A stretch of 64,000 nucleotides of DNA from Tenebrio molitor (GCF_963966145.1 NC_091049.1:15810001-15874000), one strand, 5' to 3'. Shown: positions 21,994 to 34,166, counted from the first letter of the stretch. The notes: generated by a model not told the origin, from the letters alone. Program-made: numbers and translations.

Positions 21994-24032
21994 TGAGATA
22001 ACCGCTTTTGAATTCAAAACTAACCGCCAATGAAAGCTATAGAATTACCGGCGTTCGGTACCGTCGGCGACCGCTTGGGGGCGTGGGTGAAAGTCGACAG
22101 GGGATGAACGGCCATGTTTTTTTTTTGGAGGGCACTTTTTCTTGACCGCAGAGTAGTACAGAAGTACCGCGTATTTTTCTGTGTGCTAATTGTGCGATTT
22201 TAGTTGTTTTTTTTATTGAACTGTGCTAAATGTTGCTGTCCAACTTCTGTTTCGAACTAGGTATGTGTTTGGGGTACTAAAATTAATTCTGCTTCGCGCG
22301 AAATGTAGTTTAACAATAATAAGACACAAATGGGTCGCACGTGGGTTTCCACCATGTTTTACAAAATCCACATTTATCTCGACCATCCCCATGTATTATG
22401 TTTTTAACATTATAAGCTTGCGAAGGAGCGTAAGGCAGCCTGGTTCTAGTTTTGCTAAATTTATAAAATTGACGGATCACGTTTTCCCTTTGTTGTCAAA
22501 GCAGGTTTTTACAATTCACTAATTTTCCTAAAAGAAAATGACTCCAAGTTTTAGCGTGGGTCTGTGGCTTTCACTTTTTATCAGCGCACTCCCTCACTTT
22601 GAGCCCCTTTCTAATTATTCCGAGTGACGCTTTTGGTGTAACAAGTATTTATTTATTGCTTAACATTTTTAATCAAAATTTGAAAGTTTCCACTTTCCAT
22701 CCCGGTAGCAACCAAATGTGTTTATATTTCAGGTATCTGCGCGGGCTTTTTCCTTATCCAGGGATCTTCTACATTTAGGTATTTTCATCGTTTAGTCCCG
22801 GGGCGCCCTCCATATTATCCAAGGGGGGGGCCCTTGTCGATGATCCGGCTCTAATAGGCTAGGGTCGACTGGACTGTGTTTTTTTGTTTTATTGTTATGT
22901 ATGTGTTATTGGTTGTTACCACTTTTCCATCCCAAACTGAAAGTGTTCTTAGATTACTCCGTCAACAAAGTTTTGTCGCGGTTTCGTTTGCATTTTCCAG
23001 TTGCTGTAAATGTCAATTCTTCCTTATCGCGAGGGTCTCTCTCTGTTTGAGGGGTTTAGTTGCTCCTAACATCCAATCGTTGAACACGACCCCGCGGCCC
23101 CTCGTTTAACATGTTGTGCCCCAAGAGAGACCCGAAAACCATAACGCTTGGCGGGGCTTGTTGAATGCTGGTCCGCAACGTCGCTCATGGTGTAAGTTGA
23201 ATCCGAGTTCCTTGGCACAGAACTTCCGGAATGGTAATCTGTTCTCGAAGTTTGTGGTACTTGACAAGCGTCGTTTGTTTTTGCTCTGAAATAGTCATAT
23301 TCAATTCAACCGATGAACTTAGGGTACCTCAATTTGTTGACTTAACGTAAAGCAGTTAGGATTTTTCCCCTTAGCACTAAATCACGGGTAGGCGGGAAAT
23401 GATAAAGTCGTAAGGATAGGTACCACAGACCTCCGGACCACCCAAAGCCACTCACTCCTTCTATAGCGTATCTGCCGTATTTTGTAAATTAACTTGGAAA
23501 AGAAAAAAAGAACATGCTGAAGTTCTCGTCTAGTGCCCGCTCTCGCTCGAACGGTCCGAAGTAACTGTTTTGTTTGTAATGTACATGACCCTCCCGTTTT
23601 TTTTTCTGAATTTGAAATTGTGTTGTTTATGAAATCAGTTTTGCTCAATTCTCACTAACTGTCCCGTCCACGTTGTCACTTCGGACTTGTTCGTATTTTC
23701 AGGAGAGGTTTTAGCGGAGACGTTTTATTATTCATGAATCCCGGCGTTAACCAAAATCATAACTTTGAATAAATAGCTGGTTTTAATTATTGTGTTGTTT
23801 TATTTGCACTCTTCTGTGTGGTTCACAAACCCTGTTGGAACGAATCTGGTAATGTTTAATTTGTATTTAAAAAAAAAACACAACGTAGGGAAATTAACTA
23901 AGTACGATCAAGCGCTCTTGGCCATTTTTTTGAATTTCGCGGGTTTTATTTTTCATTGTGTATGTTGGTACAAAAAAAAAAATGCAATGGCCGCTTGGTG
24001 GGAAATTTGAATTACCCACTTGGTTCATCACA
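21994..24032 (+). mobile_element. Solo LTR, copy A (2039 bp)
   Basis: The segment starts TGAGATAACCG, ends GGTTCATCACA and is flanked by the 4-bp direct repeat GTAT (21990-21993 and 24033-24036). It aligns over its whole length with 28341-30399 in the same orientation. Shared landmarks include GGGGATGAACGGCCATG, GTCCCGGGGCGCCCTCCATA, CACGGGTAGGCGGGAAATG and GGCCGCTTGGTGGGAA. TG...CA ends plus a private target duplication for each copy identify solo LTRs of a Ty3/gypsy-like element. All open frames inside are short and not conserved between the copies. It has AATAAA near 23767. Confidence 0.85.
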
Positions 24033-24164
24033 GTATCCACAAAAAAAATAACACATTTTGCGATCAGTGGCCAAAAAAATGTTAAGAGATTGTTGATTTT
24101 GTACTGGGAAATTTTGTATTTGAGAAATAAGATTACTAAATAAATTGATAAATATAGGATTTGC

Positions 24165-24790
24165 GGAACTGAAGGGGAAACCATTGAACACAGTTCTTCT
24201 TGCACCGTTTTGGCTCAATGAATTTAGCAGTTAAATTCAACTTATTAAAGGATACACAACCACATCATATTTATAAACCAGAAAGTTGTTTGGAAAATGA
24301 CAATTACAAATCATATTTTGATCGTACAGTTTTAACTGATATTCCTATTCAGCATAACAGACCGGACATTATTATTTTAAATAAACAACAAAAGCAAGCA
24401 TATCTTTTAGATATAGCTGTTCCAAATTCACAGACATATAACACAAGAATTAATAAATATTTAGAACTCTCCGTTGCTATGAGAAATCTTTGGTGTTTAG
24501 AAAAAAATTCGATTTTACCACTTATAATTTCAGCAACAGGAATAGTACCGCAAACTCTTTAAAAAAATTTAAAAATTTTGGACTTAGAGAACACATTGGT
24601 GGTTGAAATTCAAAAAGGTATATTACTCATGTCATATCGTGAGGAAATTCCTTAACATTGAAACAGAACATAAAACACAAAAAAGTCAAAATGTGGAGGC
24701 GAGACGCCGGTAATTGTGTTGATAAGCACTGCACTATTACTTGATAGTATTATCGGTAATTGTGTATGTACCCGGCAAAATTGCCGTACA
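24165..24790 (+). pseudogene. LINE ORF C-terminal endonuclease fragment, copy 1
   Basis: The frame from about 24200 to 24562 encodes LAVKFNLLKDTQPHHIYKPE, then NRPDIIILNKQQKQAYLLDI AVPN, the RPD...D signature of the restriction-like endonuclease at the C-terminus of R2/R4-type non-LTR retrotransposons, and a final ISATGIVPQTL. A short Cys/His remnant (ICGTEGETIEH) precedes it with a stop. The 3' untranslated part (GGAGGCGAGACGCCGG, then a TACTTGATAGTATTA hairpin) matches the inverted copy at 57.4 kb. Reverse transcriptase is absent, so this is a 5'-truncated insertion. Confidence 0.8.
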
Positions 24791-24834
24791 TAAACAAATA
24801 GAAAATTAATCGTCATCTGAATCAAATTCATTAG

Positions 24835-25989
24835 ATAATTCACCAGTATTGGCAACAAATATTAATGGTTCCACGTGGTTTTATAAAAGTTGCTCTCGAT
24901 GCCACCATTCTTTAATTTTGTCTTCAGTGTGCCGCACTGAATTTCTCCACATTTTTGGGGTAATTTGTTGGAGGGCTTCTTTCCACATATCTACGACATT
25001 ATTTTCCGCATAGCCGTCTCTTTCAATATGTCTGTCGTAATAATTTTTCGTGATTCCCCATATCAACTCTCTATGGGGTTCAACTGACAGTGGTAAGGGG
25101 GTAAGCGGAGTACTTTGTGGCCATATGAATAGGACATTTCATCAACTATATGCTCCTTTTCTTTTTTGTTGTTTCTGGCAATATTTAATAATTCAACTTT
25201 AAAACTTTTTGCTGGAAAATGAATATTGTTTTCTTTCAACCAGTTTACAATGTTTCCCTTAGTCCATGAAGATGTTGGTTGTTTCTTACTTATTCTCGAA
25301 TGGTTCACTAAGAGAGTGAAGAACTTGTAGAAACCAATTTTAAAAGAACTCGTGGTTCATATTCTCGTAGTAATCTTGACTATTGGAATGACAAGCAAAA
25401 ATCCTTCCTGCATTTTCCACAAATCCATCTTTGGTTCCAGCATGTACAATCATGTACCGTTTGCCATTTGATGATCGTCCCGAGTCTCTAACACTTTTTA
25501 TAGAATCATCGTGCCATGTTTTTTTACTCTCTCCTCTCTGAAAGATCCATGTCTCATCTAAGAAAACCATTTGCGTATACCTAGACGGAGCTGAGATAAA
25601 ATCGACATATTCTCTCAGAAAATTAATACCCATTCTTACAATATGCGGTTTTTCGCACAATCCACGTTGCTGTAGACAAAGCCACTGGATTTTATTAATT
25701 TATGAAGACTTGTTCTTCCAATGTCTATAATTTGTTTTTGTTTAATTTTCTGTAATAGGGAATCGGGGGTGATATGTTCTTTAGCGGCGCGTATGTCATA
25801 TTATATTACATTTCTTATTTCATGTTGCACGCTTTCATCAACGTCTTCCGTTTTTGAACACATTCTTTTTCTTTTTTTGGGAATGTTATCCTTGTTTTCA
25901 TGGCGTTGTATAATTTTCGTTAATGTTGTTTTGGATATTCCAGTAGCAAAATAAGTTTTCTTCTTTGGGGCCATCACTGAAGTTAACAA
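24835..25989 (-). pseudogene. IS630/Tc1-like DDE transposase, decayed
   Basis: Reading leftward from Met at 25989 or 25974: a short basic start with a helix-turn-helix-like segment (TGISKTTLTKIIQRHE), then YTQMVFLDETWIFQ (first Asp), KTWHDD, GKRYMIVHAGTKDGFVENAG, and YHCQLNPIESIWGITKNYYDRHI (final Glu). Between HEFF and HSRISKKQ the segment that should hold the second catalytic Asp (normally ...DNASYHS) is missing. Several stops and frameshifts break it into four pieces. The same family is present at 45697-46440, and its 3' tail again at 9475-9560. Confidence 0.8.
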
Positions 25990-26724
25990 ACCTTGATTTT
26001 GTTTTTCGTTCTCAGCACATTAAGAATAATGTGTTCCGACTGATGAATGAATCAGATGACCCAAACCACCTGACATATTGAGTAAAATTAACGCACTGAA
26101 TTCACTTTACACGACACATCAAGTTATCTCTTGAAGGGTACAACTAAGACTGTAATCGTTTAGTGGCTTAGGGCCGGCCGGTCCTCTATTTTTAAAATTC
26201 TGGAAAACCCCATTATTATGTACTTTCTGTCTACGCTTGGGATTTCTTATTATTACCTGCACCCATCGTATAGATAAGGTAAGCAGAACGTATTTAAAGT
26301 ACCTAAAAACAAATGTTTTACCGACGAATGCAAATGTATGTTAAATAATGAACCCCCCAGAACACTCGCTATTTGTCTCAAGAAAATCTGCGGATAAACT
26401 TAACTACAAGAACGCAATACCCTCAGAAAATTAATGTTTGGGATGGTATTTTTAATAATCAAATTATTGGGCGATTTTAGTACTAAATTTAAATTCACAA
26501 ACATATTTCGACATTTTGATAAATGTGAATTATAGCAGTTTCTTTATTGGTAACCAATTTTGCTCATTTAAAACACGCCTGAACGTGTTTAAATCGAACT
26601 TTAAAAAACGCTCTTTTCCATGGCAACATCGCGCGTTTTCCATGGAAACATCACCAAACCCGATAGGACCGGAGAAACGTGAAGTCTAAATGTTAACTCA
26701 TTTAACATTAAAAAAAATATATCG

Positions 26725-26845
26725 TAAAGTATTCGTGGATAACTGGTCTTTAAAACACTTGCTCTATTTCGAACACTCTGGCTGCGCCGTCGTGCTCGAA
26801 AAATCGCGCGTGTTTTAAAGACCTTAATATCGACTTATACTTTAA
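26725..26845. repeat. Imperfect palindrome
   Basis: TAAAGTAT and GGTCTTTAAAACAC pair with GTGTTTTAAAGACC and ATACTTTA. The tip reads GGCTGCGCCGTCGTGCTCG. Confidence 0.8.
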
Positions 26846-26864
26846 TACTATATTAAAGGACGAG

Positions 26865-26967
26865 TTTTATAAGGGTTGATTTGGCGCACGAGCCCCAAGT
26901 GTAGAAAACGACCCGTAGGGAGTTTTGTATGGGACGAGTGCGCCAATGCCCTTATAAAACGAGTTTT
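26865..26967. repeat. Imperfect palindrome
   Basis: CGAGTTTTATAAGGG and TTGGCGCACGAG pair with CGAGTGCGCCAA and CCCTTATAAAACGAG. It follows the previous palindrome almost directly. The tip holds a CGACCCGTAGGG core. Confidence 0.8.
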
Positions 26968-27278
26968 TTTATGTTATTTTTTAGAATTTGCACCCTTGTT
27001 TTAATTTTTAAATAAAAAAAAATAAATTTTCAAATTCTAGGGAATTTTGTATTAATTGGTAATTCAAGGTAACGCATGCAACTACATCTGCAACATATGT
27101 TAAAAAGTAGAGTTTGGAAGTTTTTTGGTGTAAATGACAATAATACACTGAAATATTGATAAAAATTTTCTTAAAGATCTATTAAACTACGAGTGCTTTA
27201 AGAGATAACCATAAACGACTCCAAATTGAATACAATAATAGACCTATTACACACGCAGATTCTAAAATATACTATTAT

Positions 27279-27385
27279 TTGATGAGTTTGTGAGTAAATT
27301 GGGCCTTTTTTTGGCACGAGTGGGCCATTTTAAAACGCTAGTGCCAAAAAAGGCCCAATTTACACACGAACGAGTTGAATACAAC
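27279..27385. repeat. Imperfect palindrome
   Basis: AAATTGGGCCTTTTTTTGGC pairs with GCCAAAAAAGGCCCAATTTA. CGAG-type bases flank the loop. A related short piece without its mate occurs at 39070-39115 (AATTTACACACGAACC). Confidence 0.8.
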
Positions 27386-27637
27386 GTTTTTTTGTCCGAC
27401 GAGCCCCTTAAAGGCTCCAAATCGGCTTAAAACCTTTAAAATTAGCTTGACGTTTCATTTTGACAAGTTGTGACATTTATCAAAATCCGTTCACATAAGA
27501 GAAAATTCTCAAATTCTGACAGTGTCGAACAAAAAAAATGTTTTTCTTCAAACGTCCGTAAAATATGATATTGCACTGCCGCATTGATAATGCTAAAGTG
27601 TCACTTCATTGTCATGGCATCTAACGATCTAACCAGA

Positions 27638-27730
27638 GTCCGTGAAGTTATTATCTCCGCTGAGGAGCGTCCGTGAAGTTATTATCTCCGCTGAGGGCGT
27701 CCGTGAAGTTATTATTTCCGCTGAAGAGCG
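27638..27730 (+). repeat. 30-bp tandem repeat, three copies
   Basis: GTCCGTGAAGTTATTATCTC plus CGCTGAGGAGC repeats at 27638, 27669 and 27699 with two or three changes in the last copy. Confidence 0.85.
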
Positions 27731-27919
27731 GCTGTAAAGTAAACTAGCTAAATCATTTGAAATTCCTACCTGGTTTCTTAACATGTAAAAAATAGTATAT
27801 GTTATTCGAAGCAAAAATGGTTTTATGTGCTTTGGCTGATTTATCTGCCTCACTGCGTTCGGCAGCCAATCTACCAGCCGCAGCCATTAAACTTCATTTT
27901 TGCTCCTCATAACATAATA

Positions 27920-28306
27920 CAGGGTGTTTGGGGTATAAGGTAACAAACTTCTCCTGTGTAAAGAAATAGACAAAATAAAACTTTTATTCTAGTAACATTT
28001 TTTAGTATGTGTTATAATTTTCTAGTAATCATTTTTTCAATTTGAAGAACTACTGTGTGAGATTCACCGGATTTATAAATTATAAAGGCGGCAGCTAAGG
28101 CATTTTCCTTTACAAATCTTTATTAGTTTGGTATTAATAATTACAGATACGAACAGTGGCTCTCAAACAGTGGAAACACAGTTTAGTCAGTTAAGTTCAG
28201 CATAATAAAAAAAGCGAATTGAAAAAAATGTCACTAAGAAAAGTTGTTCATTTAACCTAGCTGTGCATCTCAGAAAAGTTTGTTACCTTAAACACCAAAC
28301 ACCCTG
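27920..28306. mobile_element. MITE with CAGGGTGTTTGG termini and TA duplication
   Basis: CAGGGTGTTTGGGGTATAAG at the left is complemented at the right with two or three mismatches over ~31 bases, ending CACCCTG. TA lies on both sides. The interior is non-coding. Confidence 0.8.
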
Positions 28307-28340
28307 TATACTATTCTAATAAGTTGACCACTTAAGAAAT

Positions 28341-30399
28341 TGAGATAGCCGAGTTTGAATTTAAACCAACCGCCAACAAAAGCCAGGAAAGTACCGGTGT
28401 CGGTACCACCAGCGACCACTAGAGGCGGGGGTGGAAGCTGACAGGGGATGAACGGCCATGTTTTTTTTGCGACACTGCTCCCTTGTCTGTAGATGAGTGC
28501 AGAGGTACCCTGTGTGATTTTCTTTTGTGCTCCAACTGTGTGATTTTCGGTGCTTTCCGAACTACATTAGACGTTGTTGTTGTCCAGCCCTTCTGGTTTG
28601 AACAAGGTATGTTTGCGGTACTAAAATTATGTCTGTTTCGCGCGAAATGTATTTTAACTATCATAATGAGTCGCACGTGGGTTGTTGATGTTCCCACCAT
28701 ATTGTATAAAATCCGCAATTATCTCGACCATCCCCATGTATCACGTTTTTTAACACTTGTAAGCTTGTGAAGGAGAGTAAGGCCGCCTGGTTCTAGTTTT
28801 GCAAATTTTATAAAATTGTACGGATCACGTTTTTTTTTTGTTGTCAAATCTGGTTTTACAATTCACTAACTTTCCTAAAAGAAAATGGCACCAAGTTTTA
28901 GCGTGGGTCTGTGGCTTTCACTTTTTATAAGCGCACTCCCTCATTTTTGATCCCTTTTAATTATTCCGAGTGACGCTTTTGGTGTGATAAGTACCTAGTT
29001 ATTGTGCAACACTTTAATCAACATTTCAAAGTTTCCACTTTCCATCCCGGTAGCAACCAAATGTGTTTATATTTCAGGTGTCTCCGTGGGTTTTTCCTTA
29101 GCTAGGAATCTACTACATTTAGTTATTTCCACCGCTTAGTCCCGGGGCGCCCTCCATATTATTCAAGGCGCCCCCCTTGTCGATGAACCGGCTCTAATAT
29201 GCTAGGGTCGACCGGACTATGGTTTTAAATTTTTCTGTATGTGTTATTGGTTGTTACCACTTTTCCATCCCAATTTGAAAGTATTCTTAGATAGCTCTGT
29301 CAACAAATATTTGTCGTGTTTCTTTTTTTGTTTGCTTTTTCCAGTTTGCTGTAGATGTAAATTCTTGACCTTACCGCGAGGGTCTCTCTCTGTTTGAGGG
29401 GTTTTGTTTTCTTCTAACCTACAAGCGTTGAACACGACCTCGCGGCCCTCATAAAATTTGCACCCCAAGGGAGACCCAAAAACCTAACGCTTGGCAGGAC
29501 TTGTTGAATGCTGGGTTATACTCGAGCTCCATGGCACACTTCCGGAAATGTGATCAGGTCTATTTTCCCTGAGTCTGTGTAGCCTGACAAGCGCGTTTTG
29601 TTTTTCTTTTGCTTTGGAAAAGTCATGTTCACTTCAACCGATGAACTTAGAGTACCTCGATTTGTTGACTTAACGTAAAGCAGTTAGGACTTTTCCCTTA
29701 GCACTAAATCACGGGTAGGCGGGAAATGTTAAAGTCGTAAGGATAGCCGCACATTGTAAATTAACTTGAAAAAAAAAACATGCTAAAGTTCTCGTCTAGT
29801 GCTCGCTCTCGCTCGAAAGGTCCGAAGTAACTGCATTGTTTGTAATGTACATGACCCTTTCGTTTTTTCCTGAATTTTAGATTGTGTTGTTTATGAAATC
29901 AGTTTTGCTCAATTTTCAATAACTGTCCCGTCCACGTTGTCACTTCGGACTTGTTCGTATTTTCAGGAGAGGTTTTAGCGGAGCCTCATTCGGGGGTCTA
30001 GGGGAATGGCCAGAGCTCACCATTTTCCTAGAGTTCTAAATGAGTAGTCTTCTCACATTTGGGGCGACTTGGGTGCCCTCTCCCGAGACGTTTTTATTAT
30101 TCATTAATCCCGGCGTTAACAAAAATCATACCTAACTTTGAATAAATAGCTGGTTTTAATTATTGTGTTGTTTTATTTGTACTCTTCTGTGTGGTTCACA
30201 AACCCTGTTGGAACGAATCTGGTAATGTTTAATTTGTATAAAAAAAAAACACAACGTAGGGAAATTAACGAGGTACGATCACGCGCTCTTGGCAATTTTT
30301 GAATTTCGCGAGTTTTATTTCCATTGCGTATGTTGGTAGAAAAAAAATATGAGATGGCCGCTTGGTGGGAATTTTGAATTACCCACTTGGTTCATCACA
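28341..30399 (+). mobile_element. Solo LTR, copy B (2059 bp)
   Basis: Full-length partner of 21994-24032, starting TGAGATAGCC and ending TTCATCACA, with its own 4-bp duplication AAAT (28337-28340 and 30400-30403). It carries ~110 extra bases around 29976-30088 (starting CCTCATTCGGGGG) that copy A lacks, and it lacks a few short stretches that copy A has near 23180-23200 and 23420-23480. Different target duplications show two separate insertions followed by LTR-LTR recombination, not one element with two LTRs. Confidence 0.85.
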
Positions 30400-30902
30400 A
30401 AATGTAAAATTTAATAAATTTCTTAATGAAATAGGTACTTACCTGAAATCACCCATAAACTATTTTTCATGTGATCAGTTTTAGATTCACTGAATTTCGG
30501 ACAAGTGTCAAAGCAGGCAAGTTTTATTACTAAACCCAACATTTAAAATGAATGCCCTATAGCATATTTTAAGTAAAATAGTTTACTTTCCTTCATTGCG
30601 GGACTCGATTAGAGATTTGTCAAAAATGACAATTATCCTACATTATAATTATTATGAGACATTGTTATAAGAATTTATTCAACATGCCTGGTCATTTACA
30701 TTTATTGCGATGTTTTCAATATGCCTAACTTGCATCAGGCATTATGCAAAATGACTGAAAACGGTAAGTAATTTTGAATAATTGAAAGTGACGCTATTTT
30801 GCAAAATGCCTAGGTTTTTTGCAAAAAGCCTAATTCAGCTATAAGCCTGCGACATCTTCATATTCGTATTTTGTATCGAGAGTTGCATAATATTTTTAAC
30901 AC

Positions 30903-31283
30903 GACCTGCTGTATAATAACCGGCCTGTTCATTTCATTAAAAAAGCATTGCGAAAATGTTTCCGAGAAAGAGCCTATTTTCGCCGATGAGGGCGCCACAG
31001 TACGGGCGCTTCTAAAGAATAAAAATGCGGAAAAATATGTTTAGACATGATTTTAGAGTTAAGATTGAGTACAGTAAGTTCATATTTTCTTTCTAAAGCT
31101 ATACTGAATACAATTGTATTTTTGTACTTTTGATTTTAAATTCGAATGTCATTTGAACGAGAAAAACTCTCGGTGACAAAAACTTAAGATGAATAATATC
31201 CCCAAAAAGCGCCCGTACACTAGCGCTCTGCGGGGATCACTCAAATTACACTTTTGAACAGGCCGGTTATAATACAGCAGGTC
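30903..31283. mobile_element. MITE with 29-bp inverted termini
   Basis: GACCTGCTGTATAATAACCG and the following nine bases (30903-30931) are complemented at 31255-31283 with one mismatch. A GCGCCCGTAC/GTACGGGCGC pair lies further in. Confidence 0.85.
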
Positions 31284-31329
31284 CTGATTTTTAATATACT
31301 AGTATCAAGAGTTGCCTACTCACTAGGTG

Positions 31330-31484
31330 GTGCTATTATAACTGACTGTGGCGAGACTCCCGTGGTCCTTTGGCGCCGGCGCCGTTGCTAGTCTGGGTGA
31401 CTGGGACAGCCAAGAGTCAACACTCAACACAACACGTGTTTTTGTTTTGGTGTTCAAACAGAGAGAGTGCGACAAATGAAATTG
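31330..31484 (+). other. Possible promoter and 5' non-coding exon
   Basis: A locally GC-rich patch (TTTGGCGCCGGCGCCGTTGC) unlike its AT-rich surroundings runs into AACACAACACGTG and a clean splice donor, ATT|GTAAGTTT at about 31482. No protein is predicted. It may be the 5' end of a host transcript; transcript data would be needed to confirm it. Confidence 0.3.
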
Positions 31485-31710
31485 TAAGTTTTTCTTTTCA
31501 TATTTCGTTTATTATGTTCATTATTGATTACATTTTTCACAATAATGGCAATAGGCGCATAAATGTACAGGTTTGTTTGCTTACGGTTACATTTTAATGA
31601 TTGCCGATGTAAAGCGGTAGGTAAGCGCCATTTTTAGGTTATGTTAACTTTTTGCAAAATCGAAGTTTTTCCCGAACGTTTTTATTATCTACTCTGTTGT
31701 ATTTCGTAGA

Positions 31711-31825
31711 ATGAACTGCGCCGATGAACGGACCGTTGTGTGTGGTTTTTGAGGGATGAGTTATCACTCCGGCTTGGGATGTCACTCGAGAAGGCTCGAA
31801 GCAATTAGTAACTCACCACTGAATG
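31711..31825 (+). other. Possible non-coding exon
   Basis: TTGTATTTCGTAG is a reasonable splice acceptor at 31710, and ACTGAATG|GTAAGTG is a strong donor after 31825. The ~115 bases between are less AT-rich and contain only a short upstream-type ORF. Together with the donor near 31482 this suggests a spliced 5' untranslated region or lncRNA on the plus strand. The evidence is splice-site shape only. Confidence 0.3.
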
Positions 31826-32269
31826 GTAAGTGTCAAACGCTTGATTGTGGCAATCTCAGAGTGTTATTAAATGTTCAGTAAATAGGTATGTATTTAGCTA
31901 TTGCAGGTCATTGTTGCAATGAATATTGGAGCACATTTATTCCTGGGTTATTCATGAGAGACTTTCGATGAAAATTGCGTTAGAAATGGATATTTTGTTT
32001 AATTTCAAATAAGTTCGCAATTCAAGAAGCTTGGCAAATGGGATTAATCATGACACTTTCTCTTTATTGAGGTTATGAGCAAAAGTTTTTACAACAAACA
32101 TGGATGTTGCCTATTTGGGAATTTCCGTCTGTAAATAAATGCACCTTACGCATTTTTCTTATATGAGAATCATATCCGTCTGTTCATTTTTTGTGTACAT
32201 TATGAAAAACGTCTTGAAAATTTATGATCAGTTAAAAATGTGAAAACTGACATGACGGATAATACATAA

Positions 32270-32832
32270 AGTCCATTCAAAAAACATCTGGACTGTCAAA
32301 ATCAAAATTGCAGTTGTTAGGTTGGTTAAATCACTAGTTGTTTTCATATTGCCTAGTTGTCTATGATTTTTTAATTTTTCAAACTATTCATTTGTTTAAA
32401 TTGACATTGTCAAATAAATTGCAAAATTATTTAAGTGTATTTTGTAAAAAGGTTAAAATAGAAATGTTAAATAATTTTCTTCCGATTCTGAATAAATGAA
32501 ACAGGTTAGTTTATTTTGGATGATTTTGGTTGTTTAATTTGTTACCTGTTTTCAGTTTGTCGTGTGTTTTTATAAACTTTATTAAATTGCTCCAATTCAT
32601 TTAGTTGCTGCATTTCACTTCAAGTGTTCGAAGCAATGAATGATTCAAAACATTTTTTTTCATTCATTTTAGTTCAATAATTAAAAATGAAAACATAACC
32701 TAAATATATTTTGTAACTAGATTTTGATGTCGGTACACTCTAGCGAAAATTTTTTATACCCAAGTACAGTCAAAACAAGCATTTTATTTAAAATTTAATT
32801 TTGACAGTCCAGGAGTTTTTTGAATTTACTAT
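32270..32832. mobile_element. MITE with ~45-bp inverted termini
   Basis: ATTCAAAAAACATCTGGACT plus GTCAAAATCAAAATT at the left is complemented by AATTTTGACAGTCC and AGGAGTTTTTTGAATTTACT at the right. The middle is non-coding and AT-rich. Confidence 0.7.
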
Positions 32833-33464
32833 ACGGACATGACAGACAATAAAGGCCAGCAATCGTTGATTTCAGTTTTATTTTTTATTAATTTAGGAAG
32901 CTGGAAGCTATTGGAAATTGTACGGGGTTATTATAAATTTTTGTAGTCCAAGTAAGCGTAAAAACTGAATGTAAACTTTATGGTTGCCGCTCCATATAAA
33001 AAAACATTAAAATGATGTGAATAAGTGAATACACACAGGAGTTACCTAAATTGGATGCAAAACAACTCAATATTTTTAGAATTGGTTGCAAAACAAATCA
33101 ATATTTTTGAATTCAATCGTTAATTTAAAAAAAAAAATAAAACCCTCATCACCGCACTTTTCATGTAAAAAATGACAGCGACAGCGACAAAAATTGACAG
33201 TTTACATGAAAGCGGCAAAAATTTCATAACATGGACATGGCCTGCTTCGACGACAATGATTTATAATAACCTGTAGTTTCGGTTGCATATAACGAAATTT
33301 CATCCCAAGTCTCTTGTGAATAATCCTGTATGGTATAATTCATTTTTTAATGCTGTAGAACAAGCCAGGCAGTCCAATATACACTCAATACAGTGAGGAC
33401 TTTATTTCGCTGATCATGGATTTCCATGTTCAGTTTTTGAATATCCGTGTCAATGCATTGGGTG

Positions 33465-33625
33465 ATATTAATAAAAATAAGCAAATGCTTCCAAGCATTT
33501 GCTACTTAGCATTAGCATTTGCTTTAAAGTAAAAGCTTTTGCTTCTAGCAATTGCTTGTTTTGGTATTAATAAAGAAATCCTCTTGACGAAAGCATATGC
33601 TAGTGACTTGACAAGTAATTGCTTG
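33465..33625. repeat. Cluster of AGCAATTGCT/AGCAAATGCT words
   Basis: At least eight overlapping copies of AGCAWWTGC or GCATTTGCT, in both orientations, occur within 160 bases, often as small palindromes. Another AGCAATTGCTTA stands at 34409. Such short self-complementary words crowd the ends of some hAT elements; here no element could be delimited. Confidence 0.5.
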
Positions 33626-34166
33626 CCGTTCAACGCAGGGCGCCAGGAAAATATATCCAAAGTGGTGCCTTGTCTATAATTTTTCCCGTGACAAATTTTA
33701 CAACATTCGATACAATTGGTTGACTTACTTCCATGAGTTCAGCTACCCCAATCTGAAATCCTGTAAATAGTTTAACACTATTTATTACTCTTTGAATAAT
33801 TTAATTTTTTATACTTGGATCAGCTACATATCGCAATAATATTTTTATTTTCATCACCACGCGTTTCTGCATCGTCATTCCCAAGAAAATCAGCAATCCA
33901 CTGAACACTTTCATTTCGGAAATGAAACAATTTTACATCATCTTCTCTTTTATAATTTTTATAATTTTTTTCTTTAAGTAGGGTCTTTGTTCGGTTTATT
34001 TATGACTTAAGCCAAAATTCCTTAGGAAGATAAAAATACTATAATGGTATTGTCTTTCCTTTCTTTGTAAAATTTACGGTTTCTTGGCACTTGGAATATA
34101 CTTTTATGGTGTTTTAACAGCCGATTTACAACTACTAGTACGACACGAAGGAGAATGTCATTTATC

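Noticed and set aside
22223..23109. Open frames of ~80-100 codons in solo LTR A
   Set aside because: The matching region of LTR B does not keep these frames, so they are chance.
26725..27385. CRISPR-like array from three palindromes in a row
   Set aside because: The repeats differ in sequence, spacing is irregular and the DNA is eukaryotic.
21994..30399. One LTR retrotransposon with LTRs A and B at its ends
   Set aside because: The two copies have different target duplications and the DNA between them contains unrelated LINE and DNA-transposon relics.
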